Below the pieces are notes generated by a model. The model made no database searches, was not told where the DNA came from, and was given only the letters and a program-made list of their open reading frames with translations. The position numbers were made by a program, and so were the translations under genes. Below, in pieces: positions 1 to 11,217 of a stretch of DNA of 64,000 nt. The stretch covers positions 15,105,501 to 15,169,500 of the forward strand of contig NC_079881.1 of NCBI RefSeq assembly GCF_029227915.1, read 5' to 3'. Position 1 is the first letter of the stretch. Every line of letters starts with the position of its first letter. This stretch comes from Hydractinia symbiolongicarpus. Lineage: Eukaryota > Cnidaria > Hydrozoa > Anthoathecata > Hydractiniidae.

Positions 1-400
1 TAAGTGTTGTCTCCTTATTAGGTAATAAGAGGCCATGTTACAGGCTTTAAAGGCCTGTGCACGTTACTAGCAGCGTTCTCAGATCCTGGCGCACAGGAAA
101 GCGAGTTATTATATCGTAGTCCATTGAGATTAAAAGGAATAGACCGATGGCAAATTCTCTGTCCTTGTCGAAACACGTGGTTCACGTGAAGTCTGCAAAT
201 TAGGCCGTAAAAGGACCTATTACAGGCTTTAAAGGCCTGTGCACGCAGTTAGCAGCGTTCCAGGAGTCTGGCACTCAAGAACACGACATAACACATCGTA
301 GTCTATTGAGATTGAAAGGAGTAGGCCGACGGCTTCCCGTCTGTGCCCTTGGAACTCCCTGACTTAGTGTACACTCCTTTTTAGGCCATAATAGGCCGTA
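1..400 (+). repeat. Left-edge monomers, near-copy of 1767-2170
   Basis: Bases 1 to about 415 align with about 1767-2180 (offset 1,766 bp), sharing ACGTTACTAGCAGCG, GTTCCAGGAGTCTGG and the TTTTTAGGCCATAATAGGCCG junction. The offset is about 52 bp short of ten monomers, which the truncated unit at 401-530 explains. The array plainly continues beyond the left end of the window. Confidence 0.8.
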
Positions 401-530
401 TTACACGCTTTAAAGGTCTGTCCATCGTAGTCCATTGAGATTGAGAGGAATAGACTGATGGCAACTTGACAGGGCTCAGGGATACACGTGATTTACGTGT
501 AGACTTCTTATTGGGCCGTAAATGGCCACA
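401..530 (+). repeat. Truncated monomer (130 bp)
   Basis: TTACACGCTT at 401 is followed by the next TTACAGGATT at 531, only 130 bp later. The sequence jumps from GGTCTGTCC directly to ATCGTAGTCCATTGAG near 424, so about 52 bp (the TTAGGAACGTT ... ACTTAATAC part) is missing. This is an internal deletion within one monomer. Confidence 0.85.
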
Positions 531-1192
531 TTACAGGATTTAAGGGCCTGTGATCGAAGTTAGCAGCGTTCTTACAGCCTGGCGCTCAAGAAAACGAATT
601 AATACATCGTAGTTCATTGAAATTGAAAGGAATAGGCCGATGACCTCTTGTCTGTGCTCGTAGAACTCCCTGACTTAAGTGTAGTCTCCTTATTAGGTCA
701 TAAGAGGCCATATTACTGGCTTTAAAGGCCTGTGCGCTTAGTTAGCAGCGTTCTCAGATCCTGGCGCGCAGGAACACGATTTAATATATCGTAGACCATT
801 GAGATTAAAAGGAATAGACCGATGGCAACTTGTGCGGGCTCGTGGAATCACGTGATATACGTGTAGACTCCTTATTGAGCCGTAAATGGCCACATTACAG
901 GCTTTAAGGGCCTGTAGACGAAGTTAGCAGCGTTCTTACAGCCTGGCGCTCAAGAAAACGAATTAATACATCGTAGTTCATTGAAATTGAAAGGAATAGG
1001 CCGACGACCTCTTGTCTGTGCTCGTAGAACTCCCTGACTTAAGTGTAGTCACCTTTTTAGGTCATAAGAGGCCATATTACTGGCTTTAAAGGCCTGTGTG
1101 CGTAGTTAGCAGCGTTCTCAGATCCTGGCAAGCAGGAAAACGATTTAATATATCGTAGTCCATAGAGATTAAAAGGAATAGACCGATGGCAA
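465..1192 (+). repeat. Dimeric HOR, two copies of ~364 bp
   Basis: Two monomers repeat as a pair: TAAGGGCCTG at 541 recurs at 905, an offset of 364 bp. Both pairs share the rare CTTACAGCCTGGCGCTC, AATTAATACATCGTAGTTC and GTAGAACTCCCTGAC variants. The first member is followed by a B-type box and the second by an A-type box. Differences are more frequent than in the HORs right of 19 kb, so this looks like an older or less homogenised dimer. Confidence 0.8.
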
Positions 1193-1689
1193 CTTGTGCG
1201 GGCTCGTGGAATCACGTGAATTACGTGGAGATTCCAAATTAGGCCGTAAAGGTCCATATTACAGGCTTTAAAGGCCTTTGCACGCAGTTAGCAGCGTTCT
1301 CAGAGCCTGGTGCTCAAGAAAACGACTTATTATATCGTAGTCTATTGAGATTGAAAGGAATAGACCGATGGCCACTTGGCAGGGCTCAAGGAATCACGTG
1401 ATTTACGTGTAGACACCAAATTAGGCCGTAGAAGGCCATATTACAGGCTTTAAAGGCCTGTGCACGCATTTAGCAGCGTTCTTAAAATCTGTCACTCACG
1501 AACACGACATAACACATCGTAGTCCGTTGAGATTAAAAGGAATAGTCCGACGGCTTTTGTCTGTGCTCGTGGATACACGTGATTTACGTGTAGACTACTT
1601 ATTGAGCCGTAAATGGCCATATTACACACTTTAAAGACCTGTGCACGTAGTTGGCAGCGTTTTTAGAGCCTGTCGTTCAAGAAAACGAC
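1193..1689 (+). repeat. Mixed A/B monomers; second half resembles 2531-2780
   Basis: The stretch holds ordinary full-length monomers with A-type boxes near 1215 and 1395 and a monomer with the rare TCTGTCACTCACGAACACGA variant near 1487. From about 1441 it matches 2531-2780 (offset 1,090 bp, six monomers) and 10699-10950. No genes or other elements were seen. Confidence 0.75.
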
Positions 1690-3050
1690 TTAAGACATCG
1701 TAGCACATTGAGATTGAAAGGACTAGGCCGACGCACTGCTGTCTGTGCTCGTGGAACTCCCTGACTTAAGTGTAGTCTCCTTATTAGGCCATAAGAGGCC
1801 ATGTTACAGGCTTTAAAGGCCTGTGCACGTTACTAGCAGCGTTCTCAGATCCTGGCGCACAGGAAAACGACTTATTATATCGTAGTCCATTGAAATTAAA
1901 AGGAATAGACCGATGCCAAATTCTCTGTCCTTGTGGAAACACGTGGTTCACGTGAAGTCTGCAAGTTAGGCCGTAAAAGGACCTATTACAGGCTTTAAAG
2001 GCCTGTGCACGCAGTTAGCAGCGTTCCAGGAGTCTGGCACTCAAGAACACGACATAACACATCGTAGTCCATTGAGATTGAAAGGAGTAGGCCGACGGCT
2101 TCCCGTCTGTGCTCTTGGAACTTCCTGACTTAGTGTACACTCCTTTTTAGGCCATAATAGGCCGTATTACACGCTTTAAAGGCCTGTCCACGAAATTAGG
2201 AACGTTCTCAGAGCCTGGCGCTCAATAGAACGACTTAATACATCGTTGTTCATTGAAATTGAAAAGAATAGACCGATGGCAACTTGGCTGGGCTCGCAGA
2301 ATCACGTGAACTGCGTGTAGACTCCAAATTAGGCTGTAAGTGGCAATACTACAGGCTTTAAAGGTCTGTCCGCATAATTAGGAACGTTCTCAGAGCCTGG
2401 CGCTCAAGAAAACGACTTAATATATTGTAGTCCATTGAGATTGAAAGAAATAGACCGATGAAAACTTCTCTGTCCTTGTGGAAACACATGTTTCACGTGT
2501 AGTCTCAAAATTAGGCCGTAAAAGGACGTATTACAGGCTTTAAAGGCCTGTGCACGCATTTAGCAGCGTTCTTAGAGTCTGTCACTCACGAACACGAAAT
2601 AACACATCGTAGTCCATTGAGATTAAAAGGAATAGTCCGACGGCTTCTGTCTGTGCTCGTTGATACACGTGATTTACGTGTAGACTCCTTATTGAGCCGT
2701 AAATTGCCATATTCCACACTTTAAAGACCTGTGCACGTAGTTGGCAGCGTTTTTAGAGCCTGTCGTTCAAGAAAACGACTTAAGACATCGCAGTCCATTG
2801 AGATTAAAAGGAATAGGACGACGCACTGCTGTCTGTGCTCGTGGAACTGCCTGACTTAAGTGTAGTCTCCTTATTAGGCCATAAGAGGCCATGTTACAGG
2901 GGCCTGTGCACGTTACTAGCAGCGTTCTCAGATCCTGGCGCACAGGAAAGCGAGTTATTATATCGTAGTCCATTGAGATTAAAAGGAATAGACCGATGGC
3001 AAATTCTCTGTCCTTGTCGAAACATGTGGTTCACGTGTAGACTCCAAATT
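1690..3050 (+). repeat. Older block duplication, copy 1 (~1.36 kb)
   Basis: The block matches 9857-11217 at a constant offset of 8,167 bp (45 monomers). Shared rare markers include CTCAATAGAACGACTT near 2221, a GTTCCAGGAGTCTGG monomer, and the 7-bp loss that turns TTACAGGCTTTAAAGGCCTG into TTACAGGGGCCTG near 2893. Scattered single-base differences separate the copies (for example ATCGTTGTTC against ATCGTAGTTC near 2245). It contains B, C and A monomers and no gene. Confidence 0.85.
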
Positions 3051-3349
3051 AGGCCGCAAAAGGTCATTCTAGAGGCTTTAAAGGCCTGTGCGCGTAATTA
3101 GGAACGTTCTCAGAGCCTGACGCTCAAGAAAACAACTTATTACATCGTAGTCCAATGAGATTAAAAGGAATAGGCCAACGGCCTCATGTCTGTGCTCGTG
3201 GAACTCCCTGACTTAAGTGTAGTCTCCTTATTGGGCCATAAGATGCCGTACTACACGCTTTAAATGTCTGTGCGTGTAGTTAGGAACGTTCTCAGAGCCT
3301 GGCGCGCAAGAAAACCACTTAATATATCGTAGTCCATTGAGATTGAAAG
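3051..3349 (+). repeat. B' and B monomers linking two duplicated blocks
   Basis: About 1.6 monomers. The stretch from about 3090 matches 4890-5150, 13255-13400 and 63660-63900, sharing CTCAAGAAAACAACTTATTAC and TTTAAATGTCTGTGCG. The palindromic hairpin is weakened here to GGCCAACGGCC. Confidence 0.7.
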
Positions 3350-3860
3350 GAATAGACTGATGGCCTCCTGTCTGTGCTCTTGGAACTCCCTGACTTAAGT
3401 GTAGTCTCCTTGTTAGGCCATAAGAGGCTGTAGTACACGCTTTAAAGGACTGTTCACGTAATTAGGAACGTTCTTAGAACCTGGCGCGCAAGAAAACGAC
3501 TTAATATATCGTAGTCTATTGAGATTGAAACGAATAGACCGATGGAAATTTGGCTGGGCCTGGCGCTCAAGAAAACGACGTAATACATCGTAGTTCATTG
3601 AGATTGAAAGGAATAGAATGATGACCACTTGTTGGGGCTCTTGGAGTCAGGCGAATTACGTGCAGACTCCTTATTATGGCGTAAAAGGCCATATTGCACG
3701 CCTTTAAGGTCTGTCCACATAGTTAGGAACGTTCTCAGAGCCTGGCGCTCAAGAAAACGACTTAATACATCGTAGACCATTGAGATTAAAAGGAATACCC
3801 CGATGGCAACTTGTCCGGGCTCGTGGAATCACGTGAGTTACGTGTAGACTCAAAATTAGG
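3350..3860 (+). repeat. Tandem block with truncated monomer, copy 1
   Basis: The block repeats at 4157-4667 (offset 807 bp, that is four full monomers plus a 79-bp remnant) and again at 13700-14212. It contains a B monomer, the 79-bp truncated unit, a D-type monomer with CTTGTTGGGGCTCTTGG, and an A-related monomer. Single-base differences between copies are few. Confidence 0.85.
3481..3559 (+). repeat. Truncated monomer (79 bp), copy 1
   Basis: CTGGCGCGCAAG at 3481 is followed by the equivalent CTGGCGCTCAAG at 3560, only 79 bp on. The sequence passes from ATTTGGCTGGGC straight into CTGGCGCTCAAG, so about 103 bp are gone. The break joins two similar GGGC/AGCC-TGG contexts, which fits a deletion between short similar sequences. 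Confidence 0.9.
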
Positions 3861-4156
3861 TCGTAAAAGGCCATATTAAAGGCTTAAAAGGCCTGTGCGC
3901 GTAGTTAGGAACGTTCTCAGAACCTGGCGCTTAAGAAAGCGACTTAATACATGGTAGTCCATTGAGATTGAAAGGAATAGTCTGATGGCCTCTTGCCTGG
4001 GCTAGTGGAATCACGTGATTTACTTGTAGATTCCTTATTAGACCGTAAAAGGCCATATTACACACTTTAAAGGTCTGTCCACGTAGTTAGGAACGTTCTT
4101 AGAGCCTGACGCTCAACAAAACGACTTATTACATCGTAATCCATTGAAATTGAAAG

Positions 4157-4667
4157 GAATAGACTGATGGCCTCCTGTCTGTGCTCTTGGAACTCCCTGA
4201 CTTAAGTGTAGTCTCCTTGTTAGGCCATAGGAGGCTGTAGTACACGCTTTAAAGGTCTGTCCACGTAATTAGGAACGTTCTTAGAACCTGGCGCGCAAGA
4301 AAACGACTTAATATATCGTAGTCTATTGAGATTGAAACGAATAGACCGATGGAAATTTGGTTGGGCCTGGCGCTCAAGAAAACGACTTAATACATCGTAG
4401 TTCATTGAGATTGAAAGAAATAGAATGATGACCACTTGTTGGGGCTCTTGGAATCAGGCGAATTACGTTTAGACTCCTTATTATGGCGTAAAAGGCCATA
4501 TTGCACGGCTTTAAGGTCTGTCCACATAGTTAGGAACGTTCTCAGAGCCTGGCGCTCAAGAAAACGACTTAATACATCGTAGACCATTGAGATTAAAAGG
4601 AATAGACCGATGGCAACTTGTCCGGGCTCGTGGAATCACGTGAGTTATGTGTAGACTCAAAATTAGG
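4157..4667 (+). repeat. Tandem block with truncated monomer, copy 2
   Basis: This is the second copy of the 3350-3860 block. It differs at a handful of bases, for example TTGGTTGGGCCTGG against TTGGCTGGGCCTGG at the truncation. It lies inside the larger duplication 3860-6485 / 13403-16023. Confidence 0.85.
4288..4366 (+). repeat. Truncated monomer (79 bp), copy 2
   Basis: The deletion junction is the same as at 3481-3559, with TTGGTTGGGCCTGG instead of TTGGCTGGGCCTGG. Identity of the junction indicates common descent. Confidence 0.9.
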
Positions 4668-6485
4668 CCGTGAAAGGCAATATTCGAGGTTTAAAGGCCT
4701 GTGCACGTGCTTAACAACGTTCTCAGAACCTGGCGCTCAAGGAAGCGACTTAATACATCGTAGTCCATTGAGATTGAAAGGAACAGACTGGTGACCACGT
4801 GTCGGGGCTCGTGGAATCAGGCGATTTACGTGTAGACTCCTTATTAGGTCGTAAAAGGCCATATTACAGGCTTTAAAGAGCTGTGCGCGTAGTTAGGAAC
4901 GTTCTCAGAGCCTGACGCTCAAGAAAACAACTTATTACATCGTAGTCCAATGAGATTGAAAGGAATAGGCCGGCGGCCTCCTGTCTGTGCTCGTGGAACT
5001 CCCTGACTTAAGTGTAATCTCCTTATTGGGCCATAAGAGGCCGTACTACACGCTTTAAATGTCTGTGCGCGTAGTTAGGAACGTTCTCAGAGCCTGGCGC
5101 GCAAGAAAACCACTTAATATATCGTAGTCCATTGAGATTGAAAGGAATAGACTGATGGAACTTGTCGGAGCTCGTGGAACTCCCTGACTTAAGTGTAGTC
5201 TCCTAATTACGCCATAAGAGGCCGTAATACACGCTTTAAAGGCCTGTGCGCGTATTTAGGAACGTTCTCAGAACCTGGCGCTCAAGAAAACGACTTAATA
5301 CATTGTAGTCCATTGAGATTGAAAGAAACAGACTGATGACCACTTGTTGGGGTTCGTGGAATCAATCGATTTACGTGTAAACTCCTTATTAGGGCGCGAA
5401 AGGCCATGTTACATGCTTTAAAGGTCTGTCCACGTAGTTAGGAGCGTGCTCAGAGCATGGCGCTCAAGAAAACCACCTATTACATTGTAATCCATTGAAA
5501 TTGAAAGGAATAGACTGATGGCCTCCTGTCTGTGCTCTTGGAACTCCCTGACTTAAGTGTAGTCTCCTTGTTAGGCCATAAGAGGCTGTACTACACGCTT
5601 TAAAGGTCTGTCCACGTAATTAGGAACGTTCTTAGAACCTGGCGCTCAAGAAAACGACTTATTATATCGTAGTCTATTGAGATTGAAACGAATAGACCGA
5701 TGGCAACTTGGCTGGTCTCGCTGAATCACCTGATTTACGTGTAGACTCCAAATTAGGCCGTAAAAAGCCACATTACACGTTTTAAAGGTCTGTCCACGTA
5801 GTTAGGAACGTTCTTAGAACCTGGGGCTCAAGAAAACGACTTAATAAATCGTAGTCCATTGAGATTGAATGGAATAGACCGATGGCAACCTCTCTGTCCT
5901 TGTGGAAACACGTGGTTCACGTGTAGTTTCCAAATTAGGCCGTAAATAGACCTATTACAGGATTTAAAGGCCTGTGCACGCAGTTAGCAGCGTTCTTAGA
6001 GCCTGACGCTCAAGAAAACGACTTATTACAACGTGGTCCAATGAGATTGATAGTAATAGGCCGACGGCCTCCTGTCTGGGCTCGTGGAACTCCCTGACTT
6101 AAGTGTAGTCTCCTTATTAGGTCGTAAAAGGCGATAATACACACTTTAAAGGCCTGTCCACGTAGTTAACAGCGTATTTAGAGCCTGGCGCTCAGGAAAA
6201 CGAATTAAGACATCCTAGTCCATTGAGATTGAAAGGAACAGACCGATGCCAATTTCTCTGTCCTTGTGGAAACACGTGACTGACGTGTAGACTCCTTATT
6301 AGGCCGGAAAAGGCGATAATACACACTTTAAAGGCCTGTCCACGTAGTTAGGAACGGTCTCAGGGCCTGGAGCTTAAGCAATCGACTTAAGACATCGTAG
6401 TCCATTGAGATTGAAAGGAATAGACTGATGGCCTCCTGTCTGTGCTCTTCGAACTCCCTGACTTAAGTGTAGTGTCCTTGTTAGG

Positions 6486-7429
6486 ACATAAGAGGCTGTA
6501 CTACACGCTTTAAAGGTCTGTCCACGTAATTAGGAACGTTCTTAGAACCTGGCGCGCAAGAAAACGACTTAATATATCGTAGTCTATTGAGATTGAAACG
6601 AATAGACCGATGGCAACTTGGCTGGGCTCGCTGAATCACCTGAATTACGTGTAGACTCTAAATTAGGCCGTAAAAGGCCACATTACACGTTTTAAAGGTC
6701 TGTACACGTAATTAGGAACGTTCTTAGAGCCTGGCGCTCAAGAAAACGACTTAATATATCGTAGTCTATTGAGATTGAAACGAATAGACCGATGGCAACT
6801 TGGCTGGGCTCGCGGAATCACGTGATTTACGTGTAGACTCCAAATTAGGCCGTAAAAGGCCATATTACAGGCTTAAAAGGCCTTTGCAAGTAGTTAGGAA
6901 CGTTCTCAGAGCCTGGCGCTCAAGAAAGCGACTTAATACATCGTAGTCCATTGAGATTGAAAGGAACAGACTGCTGACCACTTGTTGGGGCTCGTGGAAT
7001 CAGGCGAATTACGTGTAGACTCCTTATTAGGGCGTAAAAGGCCATATTACACGCTTTTAAGGTCTGTCCACGTAGTTAGGAACGTTCTCAGAGCCTGACG
7101 CTAAAGAAAACGACTTAATACATCGTAGACCATTGAGATTAAAAGGAATAGACCGATGGCAACTTGTCCGGGCTCGTGGAATCACGTGAGTTACGCGTAG
7201 ACTCAAAATTAGGCCGTGAAAGGCAATATTAGAGGCTTTAAAGGCCTGTGCACGTACTTAACAACGTTCTCAGAACCTGGCGCTCAAGAAAGCGACTTAA
7301 TACATCGTAGTCAATTGAGATTGAAAGGAACAGACTGATGACCACTTGTAGGGGCTCGTGGAATCAGGCGATTTACGTGTAGACTCCTTATTAGGCCGTT
7401 AAAGGCCATATTACAGGCTTTAAAGGCCT
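6486..7429 (+). repeat. Older copy of the B-A'-A-D cassette
   Basis: Monomers in order: B, A' (CTGAATCACCTGAATT), A (CGCGGAATCACGTGATTT), D (GACTGCTGACCACTTG), then an A-related and a second D monomer (GACTGATGACCACTTGTAGG). The run aligns with about 25690-26600 at offset 19,206 bp and is the same order found inside the 8-monomer HOR at 54.5-58.8 kb. It may represent the parental arrangement of those amplified cassettes. Confidence 0.78.
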
Positions 7430-7900
7430 GTGCGCGTAGTTAGGAGCGTTCTCCGAGCCTGACGCTCAAGAAAACGACTTATTACATCGTAGTCCAATGA
7501 GATTAAAAGGAATAGGCCGACGGCCTCCTGTCTGTGCTCGTGGAACTCCCTGACTTTAGTGTAGTCTCCTTATTAGGGCGTAAAAGGCCATATTACACGC
7601 TTTAAAGGTCTGTCCACGTAGTTAGGAACGTTCTCAGAGCCTCGCGCTCAAGAAAACGACTTAATACATCGTAGACCATTGAGATTAAAAGGAACAGCCC
7701 AATGGAACTTGTCGGAGCTCTTGGAATTACGTGATTTACGTGATTTACGTGTAGACTCCAAATTAGGCCGTGAAAGACAATATTAGAGGCATAAAAGGCC
7801 TGTGCACGTAGTTAACAACGTTCTTAGACCCTGGTGCACAGGAAAACGACTTAATATATCGTAGTCCATTGAGATTGAAGAAATAGACCGATGCCAACTT
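7430..7900 (+). repeat. B' and 9-bp-insert monomers, copy 1
   Basis: The stretch matches 8892-9355 at offset 1,462 bp (eight monomers). Both share TTCTCCGAGCCTGACGCTC, GAGCCTCGCGCTCAAG and the three-ACGTG box. The same cassette appears again near 22460-22880, 33030-33460 and 42160-42590 inside the large recent blocks. Confidence 0.8.
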
Positions 7901-8891
7901 GACTGGGCTCGTGGAATCACGTGAGTTACGTGCAGTCTACTTATTAGGTCGTAAAAGGCCATATTAAAGGCTTAAAAGGCCTGTGCGCGTAGTTAGGAAC
8001 GTTCTCAGAACCTCGCGCTCAAGAAAGTGACTTAATACATGGTAGTCCATTGAGATTGAAAGGAATAGTCTGATGGCCTCTTGCCTGGGCTAGTGGAATC
8101 CCGTGATTTACGTGTAGATTCCTTATTAGGCCGTAAAAGGCGATAATACACACTTTAAAGGCCTGTGCGCGTAGTTAGGAACGTTCTCCGAGCCTGACGC
8201 TCAAGAAAACGACTTATTACATCGTAGTCCAATGAGATTGAAAGGAGTAGGCCGACGGCCTCCTGTCTGTGCTCGTGGAACTCCCTGACTTAAGTGTAGT
8301 CTCCTTATTAGGGCGTAAAAGGCCATATTACACGCTTTAAAGATCTGTCCACGTAGTTAGGAACGTTCTCAGAGACTGGCGCTCAAGAAAACGACTTACT
8401 ACATCGTAGAACAATGAGATTAAAGGCAAGAATCGAATGGAACCTGTTGGAGCTCGTGGAATCACGTGATTTACGTGTAGACTCCAAATTAGGCCGTGAA
8501 AGGCAATATTTGAGGCTTTAAAGGCCTGTGCACGTAGTTAGCAGCGTTCTTAGAGCCTGGTACACAAGAAAACAACTTAATATATCGTAGTCCATTGAGA
8601 TTGAAAAGAATTGACCGATGCCAACTTGTCCGGGCTCGTGGAATTACGTGAGTTACGTGCAGTCTACTTATTAGGTCGTAAAAGGCGATAATACACACTT
8701 TAAAGGCCTGTCCACGTAGTTAGCAGCGTTTTTAGAGCCTGGCGCTCAGGAAAACGAATTAAGACATCATAGTCCATTGAGATTGAAAGGAACAGACCGA
8801 TGCCAATTTCTCTGTCCTTGTGAAAACACGTGATTGACGTGTAGACTCCTTATTAGGCCGTAAAAGGCGATAATACACACTTTAAAGGCCT
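7901..8891 (+). repeat. G'-E-B'-F-G-C' monomer run
   Basis: This is the earliest place in the window where an F monomer (AAGAATCGAATGGAACC near 8429) is followed by a G monomer (ACGTGAGTTACGTGCAG near 8645) and a C' monomer (AAACACGTGATTGACGTG near 8823). In the homogenised region this trio gains a second C' to become a 4-monomer HOR, so this copy looks like a simpler precursor. No genes seen. Confidence 0.75.
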
Positions 8892-9355
8892 GTGCGCGTA
8901 GTTAGGAACGTTCTCCGAGCCTGACGCTCAAGAAAACGACTTATTACATCGTAGTCCAATGAGATTGAAAGGAATAGGCCGACGGCCTCCTGTCTGTGCT
9001 CGTGGAACTCCCTGACTTAAGTGTAGTCTCCTTATTAGGGCGTAAAAGGCCATATTACACGCTTTAAAGGTCTGTCCACGTAGTTAGGAACGTTCTCAGA
9101 GCCTCGCGCTCAAGAAAACGACTTAATACATCGTAGACCATTGAGATTAAAAGGAACAGCCCAATGGAACTTGTCGGAGCTCTTGGAATTACGTGATTTA
9201 CGTGATTTACGTGTAGACTCCAAATTAGGCCGTGAAAGGCAATATTAGAGGCATTAAAGGCCTGTGCACGTAGTTAACAACGTTCTTAGAGCCTGGCGCA
9301 CAGGAAAACGACTTAATATATCGTAGTCCATTGAGATTGAAGAAATAGACCGATG
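8892..9355 (+). repeat. B' and 9-bp-insert monomers, copy 2
   Basis: Second copy of 7430-7900. It ends where the following monomer switches to a C-type stretch (CCAAATTCTCTGTCCTTG) instead of CCAACTTGACTGGGCTCG. Confidence 0.8.
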
Positions 9356-9856
9356 CCAAATTCTCTGTCCTTGTCGAAACACGTGGTTCACGTGAAGTCT
9401 GCAAATTAGGCCGTAAAAGGACCTATTACAGGCTTTAAAGGCCTGTGCACGCAGTTAGCAGCGTTCCAGGAGTCTGGCACTCAAGAATACGACATAACAC
9501 ATCGTAGTCCTTTGAGATTGAAAGGAGTAGGCCGACGGCAACTTGTGCGGGCTCGTGGAATCACGTGATTTACGTGTAGACTCCAAATTCGGCCGTAAAA
9601 GGCCATATTACAGGCTTTAAAGGCCTGTGCACGCAGTTAGCAGCGTTCTTAGAGTCTGGCACTCAAGAACACGACATAACACATCGTACTGCATTGAGAT
9701 TGAAAGGACTACGCCGACGGCTTCCCGTCTGTGCTCTTGTAACTAGCTGACTTAGTGTAGTCCCCTTATTAGGCCATAATAGTCCATATTACAGGTTTTA
9801 AAGGCCTGTGCGCGTAGTAAGAAACGTTCTCAGAGCCTGAACCTCAAGAAAACGAC
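9356..9856 (+). repeat. C, B and A monomers resembling the left edge
   Basis: The C monomer and the GTTCCAGGAGTCTGG monomer match bases 135-330, including TGTCGAAACACGTGGTTCACG and AAGTCTGCAAATTAGG. An A monomer with a complete AATCACGTGATT box follows near 9560. This older material leads into the 9857-11217 block. Confidence 0.75.
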
Positions 9857-11217
9857 TTAAGACATCGTAGTACATTGAGATTGAAAGGACTAGGCCGACG
9901 CACTGCTGTCTGTGCTCGTGGAACTCCCTGACTTAAGTGTAGTCTCCTTATTAGGCCATAAGAGGCCATGTTACAGGCTTTAAAGGCCTGTGCACGTTAC
10001 TAGCAGCGTTCTCAGATCCTGGCGCACAGGAAAACGACTTATTATATCGTAGTCCATTGAAATTAAAAGGAATAGACCGATGCCAAATTCTCTGTCCTTG
10101 TGGAAACACGTGGTTCACGTGAAGTCTGCAAGTTAGGCCGTAAAAGGACCTATTACAGGCTTTAAAGGCCTGTGCACGCAGTTAGCAGCGTTCCAGGAGT
10201 CTGGCACTCAAGAACACGACATAACACATCGTAGTCCATTGAGATTGAAAGGAGTAGGCCGACGGCTTCCCGTCTGTGCTCTTGGAACTCCCTGACTTAG
10301 TGTACACTCCTTTTTAGGCCATAATAGGCCGCATTACACGCTTTAAAGGCCTGTCCACGAAATTAGGAACGTTCTCAGAGCCTGGCGCTCAATAGAACGA
10401 CTTAATACATCGTAGTTCATTGAAATTGAAAAGAATAGACCGATGGCAACTTGGCTGGGCTCGCAGAATCACGTGAACTGCGTGTAGACTCCAAATTAGG
10501 CTGTAAGTGGCAATACTACAGGCTTTAAAGGTCTGTCCGCATAATTAGGAACGTTCTCAGAGCCTGGCGCTCAAGAAAACGACTTAATATATTGTAGTCC
10601 ATTGAGATTGAAAGAAATAGACCGATGAAAACTTCTCTGTCCTTGTGGAAACACGTGTTTCACGTGTAGTCTCAAAATTAGGCCGTAAAAGGACGTATTA
10701 CAGGTTTTAAAGGCCTGTGCACGCATTTAGCAGCGTTCTTAGAGTCTGTCACTCACGAACACGAAATAACACATCGTAGTCCATTGAGATTAAAAGGAAT
10801 AGTCCGACGGCTTCTGTCTGTGCTCGTTGATACACGTGATTTACGTGTAGACTCCTTATTGAGCCGTAAATGGCCATATTCCACACTTTAAAGACCTGTG
10901 CACGTAGTTGGCAGCGTTTTTAGAGCCTGTCGTTCAAGAAAACGACTTAAGACATCGCAGTCCATTGAGATTAAAAGGAATAGGACGACGCAATGCTGTC
11001 TGTGCTCGTGGAACTGCCTGACTTAAGTGTAGTCTCCTTATTAGGCCATAAGAGGCCATGTTACAGGGGCCTGTGCACGTTACTAGCAGCGTTCACAGAT
11101 CCTGGCGCACAGGAAAACGACTTATTATATCGTATTCCATTGAGATTAAAAGGAATAGACCGATGCCAAATTCTCTGTCCTTGTGGAAACATGTGGTTCA
11201 CGTGTAGTCTCCAAATT
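9857..11217 (+). repeat. Older block duplication, copy 2 (~1.36 kb)
   Basis: This is the partner of 1690-3050, with the same order of monomers and the same TTACAGGGGCCTG deletion near 11061. Beyond about 11220 it departs from the first copy: GTAGTCTCCAAATTAGGCCG is seen here where the first copy has GTAGACTCCAAATTAGGCCG and then different sequence. Confidence 0.85.

Larger units (their letters stand above)
3860..6485 (+). repeat. Block duplication ~2.6 kb, copy 1
   Basis: The block aligns with 13403-16023 at offset 9,542-9,543 bp. Markers shared include GACTGGTGACCACGTGTCGG (4786), TTCGTGGAATCAATCGATTT (5350), the AAGAAAACCACCTATTACATTG monomer (5470), and GACATCCTAGTCC (6209 and 15751). Within it, about 5845-6150 does not match its partner although the register is kept. 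It contains B, B', D, A' and C-related monomers. Confidence 0.82.

Noticed and set aside
2835-3101. Plus-strand open frames at 2835-3101 and 10993-11226
   Set aside because: Both lie in the duplicated block 1690-3050 / 9857-11217 and simply result from the shared 7-bp loss at TTACAGGGGCCTG shifting the satellite frame. There is no sign of a gene.
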